NCBI GenBank assembly: GCA_030609785.1
Contig: JAUWTC010000114.1
Coordinates: 1 to 7,493, forward strand
Length of the DNA stretch: 7,493 nt
Origin: Holophagae bacterium
GTDB lineage: Bacteria > Acidobacteriota > Thermoanaerobaculia > Thermoanaerobaculales > Sulfomarinibacteraceae
Direction: 5' to 3'
Shown: positions 1-6,679 of the stretch, one piece after another
Layout: every line of letters starts with the position of its first letter
Numbering within the stretch: the stretch's first letter is position 1
Position numbers and translations under genes: made by a program
Notes under the pieces: generated by a model
What the model was told of the DNA's origin: nothing
What the model saw: only the letters and a program-made list of their open reading frames with translations
Databases searched by the model: none

Positions 1-3000
1 CGGGACCAGCCGAACGGCGCCGGCCTTGACGACGGCGTCCTCGAGCTTCTCGCCGGCCCTGAGTTCCAGATTGATGAAGTCGACCAAGAGAATCGAATTT
101 CGCACGATGATGCCGGCCAGTGCGATGAAGCCGATCATCGAGGTCGCGGTGAAGAAAACACTGAATCCACCGTGAGCCGGAAGAATGCCGACCAGGGTCA
201 GGGGGATGGGCACCATGATGATGATCGGGGTGATAAAGCTCTTGAACCAGCCGACCATCAAGACGTAGATCAGGACCATGACGACGGCGAAGGCAATGCC
301 CATGTCCCTGAAAACCTCATAGGTAATGTGCCATTCGCCGTCCCACTTCATGATGTAGCGCGATGTGTCTTCCGGCAAGTGGGTGGCGATGATCTCGAGT
401 TTCTCCCCCTGGGGTGTTGTGATCTCCTTGAGTTTCTTCTGCATTTCGAGGATGGCGTAGACAGGGGCCTCATAGCGGTCGGCCACCTCTCCGACGACAT
501 AGGTCACCGGTTGGAGATTCTTGTGGTATCTGAAGCGCTCGCGGCTCTCATGCGAGACGAAGGTTAGTTCGCTGAGGGGAACCATGTGGCCATCGGTTCC
601 GTGAACGGTCAGTTGGAGGAGATCATCGATGTGGGCGCGCTGGGTCCGGTCGAGGCGTAAGATAATCGGTACCGGTTCGCGGGCGGTCGGCAGGTGGAGG
701 ATGCCGGGTTCAGCGCCCGAGAGCGCGACCCGAAGCGTTCGGACAATCTGCTCCGGAGTGATGCCTGCCCGGATTGCCTTTTCTCGATCGATGCGAATCT
801 CTACGTGGTCTGAGGGTTCTTCAACATACCAGTCGACGTCGACGACGCCGTCGGTCGTGTCGAAAACCTCCTTGACCTCGGCCGCCACCTCGAGACGCCC
901 TTCGAGGGTCGGGCCGTAGATTTCGGCGACAAGGGTCGAGAGAACCGGCGGCCCCGGCGGGATCTCGGCGACCGTGATGGTCACTCCCTGGGCCTCGGCG
1001 ATGGGAAGGATCATTTTCCGAACCCTTTTTGCCAGCGCGTGACTCTTGTCCTTTCGTTTGCTCTTGTGGACAAAATTGACCTGGATATCGGCGACGTTGG
1101 GCCCGGAGCGCATGAAATAGTGGCGGACAAGGCCGTTGAAATTAAAGGGCGCCGAGGTTCCTGCGTAGATCTGGAAATCGATGACTTCCGGCATCGTCCT
1201 GAAGACGGAGGCAATTTCCCTGGCCGCAGCGTTGGTCCGTTCCAGGGTGAATCCTTCGGGAGCGTCGATAACGATCTGGACCTCGGATTTGTTGTCGTGG
1301 GGCAACATCTTGACCGTGGTGAAGCCGACGGCCACGGTCCCCATCGCGGCAACCAGGAGTCCGGCAACGACCGCCAGGAAGATATATCGGGTCATTGACG
1401 AGCGAATCAAGGGCCGCATGAAGAAGGAGTAGATCCGGGCGCCCCGGCCCTCCTCGGTAACGATGTCCGGGTCGTCATCCGAGGGCTTTTCCTGGCCGTC
1501 GTACTCTTTGCGGAAAAGCCTCAGCGCCAACCAGGGAGAGATCGTAAAGGCCACGGCCAGCGAAAACAGCATCGCCGCCGAAGCGTTGATCGGAATGGGC
1601 CTCATGTAGGGCCCCATCAGTCCGCGAACGAAGGCAAGGGGCATCAGGGCGGAAATGATGGCGAACGTCGCCAGGATGGTTGGATTGCCGACTTCGTCCA
1701 GCGCGTAGGTAGTGACCTGGTGGGGCTCGCCCCATTTGAGCTTGAAATGGCGGTGGATGTTCTCGACGACGACGATCGCGTCGTCGACGAGAATTCCGAT
1801 CGAAAAGACCAGGGCAAAGAGGCTGATGCGGTTGAGGGTGTAACCGAAGAAGTAGGAGGCTGCCAGGGTCAGGGCCAGGGTGACGGGGATAACGACGACG
1901 ACGACCGCGGCCTCGCGTCGGGAGAGGGTCACCCACATCAGCAGGACGACCGCTATGGTCGCCGAGAGGAGGTGGTGGAGCAACTCGTTGCTCTTCTCCT
2001 TGGCCGTGGCGCCGTAGTCCCTGGTCTTGAGCACGTTGATGTTGGAAGGGATGACCGGCCCTTTGAGGCGGTCGACGTAGCGGTCGAGGTCGCCGACCAT
2101 GTCGACAGCATTGGTGCCGGGCTTCTTGGCGACCGCCAGGGTTACTGCGGGGCGGTCGATTCCAGCGCGTTCGAGCCCCTTTTCCGGGGCTGCGGGCCCG
2201 GTCCCCAGCCAGACGTAGTCGGCGGGCTCTTCGGTGGCATCGGCGAGTGTCGCGACATCTTTGAGGTAGATAGGCTTCCCGCCGTAGACACCGACGACCA
2301 CCTGGGCCACGTCGGTAGCTGAGGTCAGGAACTGGCCGACGTCGACGGTGATTTCACGATCGGCTACCGAGGTCGATCCGGCCGGAAGACGCCAGTTGAA
2401 GCTCTCGATGGCCTGGTAAGCCTGGAGGATAGACACGTTGAAGGCCGACAGCTTCTGGCTGTCGAAGTCGACGCGGGCTGCCCTGCGTTGCCCCCCGATC
2501 ACCGAAACCTGGGCCACTCTGGGATGCCGGGTCAGCTCGACCTTGAGTTCATCGGCGACGCGCCTCAGCTCCTGCCCTGTGGCGTCCTCTCCCCACAGGG
2601 TGTAGGCGACGGAAGGAACATCGTCGATGGTTCGGGGCTTGACCACCGGCATCATGGCGCCGGGGGCCATCTCATCCGTGGCCGATTGGATCTTGGTGTG
2701 GACCCTCAAGGCCGCCTGATCCGGGTCGGTGCCGACCAGAAAGCGGACGATGATCATCCCGCCGGATGGCTGAGAGGTCGAGTAGATGTATTCGACGTTC
2801 TCGATCTCGTACAGGAGTTTTTCCAGCGGCGTGATAACGCGGTATTCGACCTCTTCGGCCGTCGCTCCGGGATAGCCGACGAGTACGTCAATCATCGGCA
2901 CATTGATCTGGGGTTCCTCTTCGGAGGGTGTGACCATGATCGCGAAGGCGCCCAGCAGCAAGGATGCGACGATGATCAGCGGCGTCAGCTTCGACTCCAG

Positions 3001-3129
3001 GAAGGCCCTCCCAATGCGACCCGAGGGGCCGAGCTTGCGCCGCGTGATCTTGAGGCGCAGCGCATCTCTGCGGGCCTGTTCCAGCTCCGCCGCCGTCGGG
3101 CGGGGCTCTGTCGACGGCGCATCGGTCAT
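1..3129 (-). CDS. RND efflux permease, HAE type (3' end beyond window)
   Basis: Inner-membrane, proton-driven pump subunit of a tripartite efflux system (AcrB/ACR_tran family). I translated the minus strand by hand: 1043 codons are open with no stop, and the frame runs off the left edge. Residues 1-43 are a charged cytoplasmic extension. TM1 is about 49-68, then a periplasmic porter half, TM2-TM6 (about 386-537), an acidic linker, TM7 (584-603), a second porter half containing PPGPPVL at 724-730, and TM8-TM10 (about 944-1020). TM4 carries the proton-relay pair D449/D450 in ILVDDAIVVVENI, matching AcrB D407/D408. The AcrB K940 position in TM10 is Arg (R1010), and R1040 aligns with AcrB R971. 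TM11-12, about 75 residues, are missing, so the full protein should be near 1100-1120 residues. Start: the ATG overlaps the adaptor stop as ATGA, with GGAGG seven bases upstream. Substrate cannot be told; the DD pair argues for organic compounds rather than the HME metal-ion class. Confidence 0.96.
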   Translation of the reverse strand, partial: MTDAPSTEPRPTAAELEQARRDALRLKITRRKLGPSGRIGRAFLESKLTPLIIVASLLLGAFAIMVTPSEEEPQINVPMIDVLVGYPGATAEEVEYRVITPLEKLLYEIENVEYIYSTSQPSGGMIIVRFLVGTDPDQAALRVHTKIQSATDEMAPGAMMPVVKPRTIDDVPSVAYTLWGEDATGQELRRVADELKVELTRHPRVAQVSVIGGQRRAARVDFDSQKLSAFNVSILQAYQAIESFNWRLPAGSTSVADREITVDVGQFLTSATDVAQVVVGVYGGKPIYLKDVATLADATEEPADYVWLGTGPAAPEKGLERAGIDRPAVTLAVAKKPGTNAVDMVGDLDRYVDRLKGPVIPSNINVLKTRDYGATAKEKSNELLHHLLSATIAVVLLMWVTLSRREAAVVVVVIPVTLALTLAASYFFGYTLNRISLFALVFSIGILVDDAIVVVENIHRHFKLKWGEPHQVTTYALDEVGNPTILATFAIISALMPLAFVRGLMGPYMRPIPINASAAMLFSLAVAFTISPWLALRLFRKEYDGQEKPSDDDPDIVTEEGRGARIYSFFMRPLIRSSMTRYIFLAVVAGLLVAAMGTVAVGFTTVKMLPHDNKSEVQIVIDAPEGFTLERTNAAAREIASVFRTMPEVIDFQIYAGTSAPFNFNGLVRHYFMRSGPNVADIQVNFVHKSKRKDKSHALAKRVRKMILPIAEAQGVTITVAEIPPGPPVLSTLVAEIYGPTLEGRLEVAAEVKEVFDTTDGVVDVDWYVEEPSDHVEIRIDREKAIRAGITPEQIVRTLRVALSGAEPGILHLPTAREPVPIILRLDRTQRAHIDDLLQLTVHGTDGHMVPLSELTFVSHESRERFRYHKNLQPVTYVVGEVADRYEAPVYAILEMQKKLKEITTPQGEKLEIIATHLPEDTSRYIMKWDGEWHITYEVFRDMGIAFAVVMVLIYVLMVGWFKSFITPIIIMVPIPLTLVGILPAHGGFSVFFTATSMIGFIALAGIIVRNSILLVDFINLELRAGEKLEDAVVKAGAVRLVP

Positions 3130-4202
3130 GAGGACACCTCCAGCGGAGTGCCGTCGGCGACAGCCCCGGGTGCATCAATGACGACAAAATCCCCGGGCTT
3201 GATGCCTGACAGGATTTCCACCTGGCCGTCCGGCATTTCTGAGCCGGTGGTCACCGCACGAGTTCTCGCCGAGGAGTCGACGGCTTGAACGACGACTATC
3301 TCCAGGCCACCACGAGAATGGACGGCCGTCGCCGGAATGATGATCCGTTCGACCGCATCTCCCGGGATGGTGGCGCGCCCCGAAATCCCAGACGGCACAT
3401 CGACCGAGCCGAGGTCGATCTTGACCGTGAATGTGTGGGTTGCGGGATCGGCGGAGGGCACAATTTCGACCACCGTGCCCTCGATGGCGCCGTTGTCGGC
3501 TCGCGAGTCCAGGGTGACCGGGATACTCTGGTCGAGTTCGAGGCGTCCGATGTCGGCCTCGCGAACGCTCAACCAGAGTCGCCGGCCCTCAAGGCTCTCC
3601 AGTCGGATCAGCGGCCGGCCGGGAGCCGCCATGTCGCCGACCTCAACCAGTCGCTCGACGACTCGGGCAGCAAAAGGCGCCGTCACTGCGGCCTCGCCGG
3701 CGACGGTCTTGGCGGTATGAACCGCTCCCGAGGCCTGGTCGACCGCACCTTTCGCCTGGTCATGCTGCATTCGGGCCATGTCCAATTCGACTTCGGAAGC
3801 AGCCTTTTCGGCGTGGAGGTTTTCATACCGATTGAGGTTTCTCTCAGCCAGGGCCAGGGCGGCCCGGGCCTGGGCCAGGGCTCCCTCAGCCTGTGCAACC
3901 TGGCCTTTCGAGGTCTCGGGTTGGATCTCGATAAGACTCTGGCCCTTTGACACGGTGGCTCCTGCCCAGGTGCTGACCGCGACCACGGGACCCATGACGC
4001 GGCTGGAGAGGGAGGCCTGTCGTGCCGGATGAACCACTCCGTAGACCTCGATTGTCTTGAATGAGGTGGTGGTCTCGGCCTGGATGACGTGAACGCTGAG
4101 AGGCGAGAGGTCAGCCTGGGCCAATTCAGCCTTGTCCGGGGCGCACGCCCCCAGGGTGACGGCCATTGCAAGGACGGGGATCAGTGGGGAGTGTGCGTTC
4201 AT
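3126..4202 (-). CDS. RND efflux periplasmic adaptor (membrane fusion protein), lipoprotein
   Basis: Periplasmic adaptor (HlyD/AcrA-type MFP family) linking the permease to the outer-membrane channel; 358 residues, a normal length for the family. The N-terminus is a lipoprotein signal peptide ending in the lipobox L17-G-A-C20; residue +2 is Ala, so there is no Asp retention signal. In order: first lipoyl half (about 60-95), Ala/Gln/Glu-rich alpha-hairpin coiled coil (about 97-167), second lipoyl half with VTAPFAARV (about 173-200), beta-barrel (about 205-285) and membrane-proximal domain to the end. Start ATG has AGGAG eight bases upstream (4211-4215 on the plus strand). The stop overlaps the permease start (ATGA), implying translational coupling. 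It is separated from the channel gene by 298 bp holding the hairpin array, unusual inside such an operon. The partner is the adjacent permease; the substrate is unknown. Confidence 0.96.
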   Translation of the reverse strand: MNAHSPLIPVLAMAVTLGACAPDKAELAQADLSPLSVHVIQAETTTSFKTIEVYGVVHPARQASLSSRVMGPVVAVSTWAGATVSKGQSLIEIQPETSKGQVAQAEGALAQARAALALAERNLNRYENLHAEKAASEVELDMARMQHDQAKGAVDQASGAVHTAKTVAGEAAVTAPFAARVVERLVEVGDMAAPGRPLIRLESLEGRRLWLSVREADIGRLELDQSIPVTLDSRADNGAIEGTVVEIVPSADPATHTFTVKIDLGSVDVPSGISGRATIPGDAVERIIIPATAVHSRGGLEIVVVQAVDSSARTRAVTTGSEMPDGQVEILSGIKPGDFVVIDAPGAVADGTPLEVSS

Positions 4203-4229
4203 TGTTGGATCTCCTGTGGGGGGGTCTCA

Positions 4230-4288
4230 AGACCAGTCTTCTTGCCAGAGTTCGAAACGAAAGGTACAAGACGCCGTGAGATTCGGCG
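4230..4288. repeat. Left arm of imperfect inverted repeat flanking the hairpin array
   Basis: The first 13 bases (4230-4242, AGACCAGTCTTCT) are a perfect reverse complement of 4537-4549. Similarity continues inward to TCGGCG at 4283-4288, matching the complement of 4492-4497, with about 43 of 59 positions identical by eye and a one-base gap. Read on the plus strand, this arm resembles the 3' end of the channel gene: it begins with codons for D-Q-S-S and, after a one-base shift, ends R-Y-K-T-P-stop against R-P-N-T-P-stop in the real gene. Either an inverted partial duplicate or the terminal inverted repeat of a small mobile element would explain this. No target-site duplication is visible outside the arms. 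Confidence 0.75.
4242..4270 (+). promoter_or_regulatory. Candidate plus-strand promoter facing the hairpin array
   Basis: TTGCCA at 4242-4247 (5 of 6 to the -35 consensus) is followed after exactly 17 bases by TACAAG at 4265-4270 (4 of 6 to the -10). It would transcribe the tandem hairpins on the strand opposite to the efflux operon, starting near 4277. It lies within the left repeat arm, and chance occurrence is quite possible. Confidence 0.22.
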
Positions 4289-4299
4289 ATCTCGCAAGA

Positions 4300-4397
4300 T
4301 AGGGACACGCGCGCAGCCCGGAGGGCTGCCGAGCCGTTGGGCTCGAGCCCGCGAAGCGGGCAGCGTGGGCAGGGAGCGAAGTCGTACTTGCGGTACG
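4300..4397 (+). repeat. Tandem hairpin unit 1
   Basis: Begins with TAGGGACA (4300-4307). Three back-to-back hairpins follow: GCAGCCC/GGGCTGC with a GGA loop (4313-4329), CGAGCC/GGCTCG with a GTTG loop (4330-4345), and GCCCGC/GCGGGC with a GAA loop (4347-4361). Then comes CAGCGTGGGC (4361-4370), an AGGGAGCGAAG linker, and a weaker CGTAC/GTACG hairpin (4383-4397). The same architecture recurs in the next unit with different stem bases. The short purine GNA loops (GGA, GAA) lie on the plus strand, so I assign the unit there tentatively. No coding potential is evident. Confidence 0.85.
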
Positions 4398-4491
4398 TAG
4401 GGACATCGCGCATCGCCCGGAGGGCGATCACGGCGAAGCCGTGGAGGTCGTGAAGCGACCAGCGTGGGCTGGAGCGAGTGAATCGAGAAAG
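4398..4491 (+). repeat. Tandem hairpin unit 2
   Basis: Second copy, offset 98-99 bp from unit 1. TAGGGACA (4398-4405) precedes ATCGCCC/GGGCGAT with a GGA loop (4412-4428), CACGGC/GCCGTG with a GAA loop (4429-4443) and GGTCGT/GCGACC with a GAA loop (4446-4460), then CAGCGTGGGC (4460-4469) and TGGAGCGAG. Against unit 1, three pairs in each of the three stems are changed and pairing is kept in all nine, one becoming a T.G wobble (4451/4455) that forms only on the plus strand. This compensatory pattern indicates selection on, or templated propagation of, the fold. It matches no named RNA family that I recognise; REP/BIME-like or MITE internal sequence is the nearest analogy. Confidence 0.85.
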
Positions 4492-4549
4492 CGCCGAAGA
4501 TCATGGTGTATTGGGCCTTGTAGTCGGAGTTTGGTGAGAAGACTGGTCT
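4492..4549. repeat. Right arm of imperfect inverted repeat, overlapping the channel gene 3' end
   Basis: Inverted partner of 4230-4288. Its outer 13 bases (4537-4549) are perfect and its inner part is imperfect. It covers the last 16 or so codons and the stop of the channel gene, so the channel's C-terminal tail (DQSSHQTPTTRPNTP, after the conserved ALFGI) is written in repeat sequence. The arms enclose the tandem hairpins, giving a unit of about 320 bp in total (4230-4549). Confidence 0.75.
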
Positions 4550-5895
4550 ATACCGAACAGGGCGGTCAATGACGTTCCTGACGTGAAGTAAAGGCGATAG
4601 GTCGAAAGGGTCAGATCGTAGCGAGCAACCAGCTCCCGCAGTTCGGATTCCCTGAGGGCGGTCTCGGCATCCAGTAGATCAATCATCTTGTCCAGCCCCT
4701 GTTCGAAGCGCTTCTCTCGAACCCTCATTGCTTCCCGGGCCGCTTCAACCGCACGGCCGGCCGTCAGGTGTCTTTTCTCAGCCGTTCGAACCTGGGCGTA
4801 GGCGCTGCGGACCTCGAGCCGGACCGCTTCCGAGACCAGGGCCAGATTGTGTTCACCCGAGAGGGCTTCTTGTCGGGCTGCCTCGACCTTGGCTGTGTCC
4901 GAACCGCCGTTGAAGAGGTTGATCTTGGCAAAGGCCATCACCGAACCGGAGTGGCCGTTGCTGCCGAACAGCTGGTCATCGTAAAGTTCGTATCGGCCCT
5001 TGACGGCGATTTCCGGCTTGAAGCCCGGGCTGACGGCCTTCTCCTCCAGGCGTCCGGCGTCCAGTTCGCGCCGGCGTGCTTCGAGGTCGCGGCGTGTCGC
5101 CACCCCTTGATCCATCCACGCCGCCATCGGCTGGGTCACCGGCGGAGTCGGGGGCAGGAGGTGGAGTTGATGACGGGAGGTCTGATCGATGCCCATCGAA
5201 AAGTCGAGCGCCGATTGGGCGAGGTCCGCACCTGATTCGGCCTCGATGAGCATCTCGTCCATTTGAGCGAGGTGGACCTGTGCGTTGAGGACATCCGCAT
5301 GGATGATGAATCCTTGTTCGGCGAATTTTTCGGCCAGGGAAACGTGGGCCGCCGTTGTTTCTCGAGCTCGTCGGACGACCTCCAGGTGCTCGGCCGCCTT
5401 GAGAGCATTTGCGAAGGCCGTAGCGACGTCAAAGACCACTTTCTGTTGGGCGTGGGAGAGGTCCTTTGCAGCGGAAACTGCCATCAGGGAGGCCTGTTCA
5501 TTGCGGCTCGAGATCTTCCCTCCGACGTAGATCGGTTGGGTGACCTCAAGCCTGGTGATCCAGGTGTCCAGGGCATCCGGCGTGTTGGGATCGGACATGA
5601 AGAAATCGTCCATGTCGAAACGCCGTTGGTTGAGTGTGAATGCGAAGACCTCGGCAGGGTTGTCGGTGTAGGAGAAAACCTCCATCAGATCGACCGTCGG
5701 AAGACGATACCCCTCGGATTGCTTCTCTCGGGCCTGAGCAGCGGAGACCTTGGCGGAGGATGCGGCGATCGTATGATTTCGCTCCAGAGCGGTCGTCATC
5801 GCCTGCTGCAGGGTCAGTTCCTGGGCGAACGATGGCGATGATAAACCGGCCACTACGGCGAGCATCATCAGGAATGTTTGCGTGTGTCGTAGCAT
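4501..5895 (-). CDS. TolC-family outer-membrane efflux channel
   Basis: Outer-membrane trimeric channel of a tripartite exporter (OEP/TolC family), 464 residues, normal length. A Sec signal peptide is clear: a hydrophobic stretch followed by SPSFA, with cleavage about residue 24. Two OEP repeats follow, each with long Ala/Glu/Arg-rich coiled helices: one about 28-230, with LEVTQPIYVGGK near its second strand, and one about 265-450, with the matching AFAKINLFNGG and the RFEQG-DLLDAE motif typical of the second half. Conserved sequence ends at SLTALFGI; the last 15 residues are Thr/Pro-rich and lie in the right arm of the inverted repeat, so the tail may have been replaced by that element. The start ATG has a GAGGGAGGGG Shine-Dalgarno just upstream and a good promoter behind it. 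It is the first gene of the operon, with adaptor and permease downstream on the same strand. Confidence 0.95.
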   Translation of the reverse strand: MLRHTQTFLMMLAVVAGLSSPSFAQELTLQQAMTTALERNHTIAASSAKVSAAQAREKQSEGYRLPTVDLMEVFSYTDNPAEVFAFTLNQRRFDMDDFFMSDPNTPDALDTWITRLEVTQPIYVGGKISSRNEQASLMAVSAAKDLSHAQQKVVFDVATAFANALKAAEHLEVVRRARETTAAHVSLAEKFAEQGFIIHADVLNAQVHLAQMDEMLIEAESGADLAQSALDFSMGIDQTSRHQLHLLPPTPPVTQPMAAWMDQGVATRRDLEARRRELDAGRLEEKAVSPGFKPEIAVKGRYELYDDQLFGSNGHSGSVMAFAKINLFNGGSDTAKVEAARQEALSGEHNLALVSEAVRLEVRSAYAQVRTAEKRHLTAGRAVEAAREAMRVREKRFEQGLDKMIDLLDAETALRESELRELVARYDLTLSTYRLYFTSGTSLTALFGIDQSSHQTPTTRPNTP

Positions 5896-5927
5896 CGACC
5901 CCTCCCTCTACCTTATAACCATTTAGG

Positions 5928-5955
5928 AATATATAGAAATTGTAACTCCTGTCAA
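5928..5955 (-). promoter_or_regulatory. Sigma70-type promoter of the efflux operon
   Basis: On the minus strand, TTGACA (5950-5955, perfect -35) is followed after 16 bases by TATATT (5928-5933, 5 of 6 to -10). Transcription would start around 5921, about 26 bases ahead of the channel start codon, with the GAGGGAGGGG ribosome-binding site between. The short AT-rich leader stands out from its GC-rich surroundings. No clear operator palindrome and no adjacent regulator gene were seen. Confidence 0.75.
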
Positions 5956-5988
5956 GGCCTTTTCCGGTTCGCGAGGAGTATTTTACCC

Positions 5989-6020
5989 AAAAAAGGCCGT
6001 TGTTTCGAAATCTCGAAACA
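5989..6020 (-). terminator. Rho-independent terminator of the peroxiredoxin gene
   Basis: A perfect 8-bp stem TGTTTCGA/TCGAAACA (6001-6020) with a four-base loop lies just past the peroxiredoxin stop. Six bases beyond the stem, the transcript has six U residues (5989-5994 on the plus strand). The gap between stem and U-run makes it less than ideal. It separates the peroxiredoxin from the efflux promoter at 5928-5955. Confidence 0.6.
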
Positions 6021-6022
6021 GC

Positions 6023-6541
6023 TCAGCGAAACTGACTGAAGTCCTTCAATACATCCTCCGCGTGGCTGGAGGGAGAAACCGAAGGGTAGGTCTTGAGGAT
6101 TTTTCCGTCGGGTCCGACGAGGTAGGAGATCCTCTTCGGGACCGGGATCAGGAACCGGTTCGCCCCGACGCTTTTGGCCAGGGCCTTGTCGCTGTCCGAG
6201 AGAAGGAGAAAGGGAAGGCTGAATTTCTCGGCGAAGGCACGGTTTGATTGAGGGGTGTCGTAGGAGACTCCAAAGACCTGGATTTCAGCGTCCTTCAGCT
6301 CGGACCAGGCGTCGCGCAAGGCACAGGCCTCTTTCGTACAACCGGGCGTATCGGCTTTGGGATAGAAATACACCAGGAAGATTGATCCCTCGAGATCCGA
6401 GGAGTTGACGACGGAACCGTCGTGGGCCTGAAGTTCAAAGGACGGGAACTCTTCTCCGGTCGTCAACATTTCGTCTCCAGTGGCCGTCCCCGGAACAACG
6501 AGGAGGCTCAAGTACAGAATGCAAATCCAGGAGGATTTCAT
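6023..6541 (-). CDS. Exported BCP/PrxQ-type peroxiredoxin
   Basis: Thiol peroxidase of the AhpC/TSA superfamily, reducing hydrogen peroxide and organic hydroperoxides using an external thiol donor. Of 172 residues, the first ~20 form a signal peptide (hydrophobic CILYLSLLVV, cleavage near A20), so it should act in the periplasm. The mature part is the usual length for BCP. The catalytic motif PxxxTxxC is present at P61-T65-C68 (peroxidatic Cys), with a second Cys five residues on (C73), the BCP/PrxQ arrangement for an intrahelix disulfide. R137 in PKRISYLVGPDG fits the active-site Arg. No convincing Shine-Dalgarno precedes the start; an internal Met25 would give a cytoplasmic form, but the leader is too signal-like to ignore. 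It has its own terminator, so it is probably monocistronic, divergent from HU. Confidence 0.93.
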   Translation of the reverse strand: MKSSWICILYLSLLVVPGTATGDEMLTTGEEFPSFELQAHDGSVVNSSDLEGSIFLVYFYPKADTPGCTKEACALRDAWSELKDAEIQVFGVSYDTPQSNRAFAEKFSLPFLLLSDSDKALAKSVGANRFLIPVPKRISYLVGPDGKILKTYPSVSPSSHAEDVLKDFSQFR

Positions 6542-6590
6542 ATCAATGTTTACAACCGCCGGTGACGGCCAGGGATTCCCGCTGGGTCGC

Positions 6591-6619
6591 TTGACCTGAG
6601 TCCATGGGGCGGTTAGGGT
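6591..6619 (+). promoter_or_regulatory. Candidate promoter of the HU gene
   Basis: TTGACC at 6591-6596 (5 of 6) with 17 bases to TAGGGT at 6614-6619 (TAnnnT kept). Transcription would begin near 6626, about 54 bases before the HU start. It lies in the 138-bp divergent gap shared with the peroxiredoxin gene. The weak -10 lowers confidence. Confidence 0.4.
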
Positions 6620-6679
6620 GGCTTATGTTCAAACAGGCGTGGCCAATATTGATGGTCACGGCTGAATCAAGGAGGCAAC

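Noticed and set aside
1720..3288. Long plus-strand open frames (about 200 and 266 codons)
   Set aside because: They lie antisense to the intact RND permease reading frame; their Asp/Gly/Arg-rich products are complement artefacts of GC-rich coding DNA.
4313..4361. Intra-operon rho-independent terminator formed by the hairpins
   Set aside because: None of the stems is followed by a T-run on either strand. They could still stall polymerase or protect RNA, but not as a standard terminator.
4300..4491. CRISPR array, tRNA or integron attC site
   Set aside because: Only two ~98-bp units and no uniform spacers, so not CRISPR; no T-loop or acceptor pattern for tRNA; no attC core sites or integrase nearby.
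4126..4504. Minus-strand open frames of about 101 codons through the hairpin array
   Set aside because: They run across palindromes, are Arg/Pro/Ala-rich and have no credible domain. The compensatory stem changes would not be expected of protein coding.
5263..5841. Plus-strand open frame of 192 codons
   Set aside because: Antisense to the channel gene, with no signal or domain; a shadow of the real frame.
5956..5998. GGCCTTTT...AAAAGGCC inverted repeat upstream of the efflux promoter
   Set aside because: An 8-bp match with a 27-base gap in AT-tract DNA, overlapping the peroxiredoxin terminator tail; too weak to call an operator.
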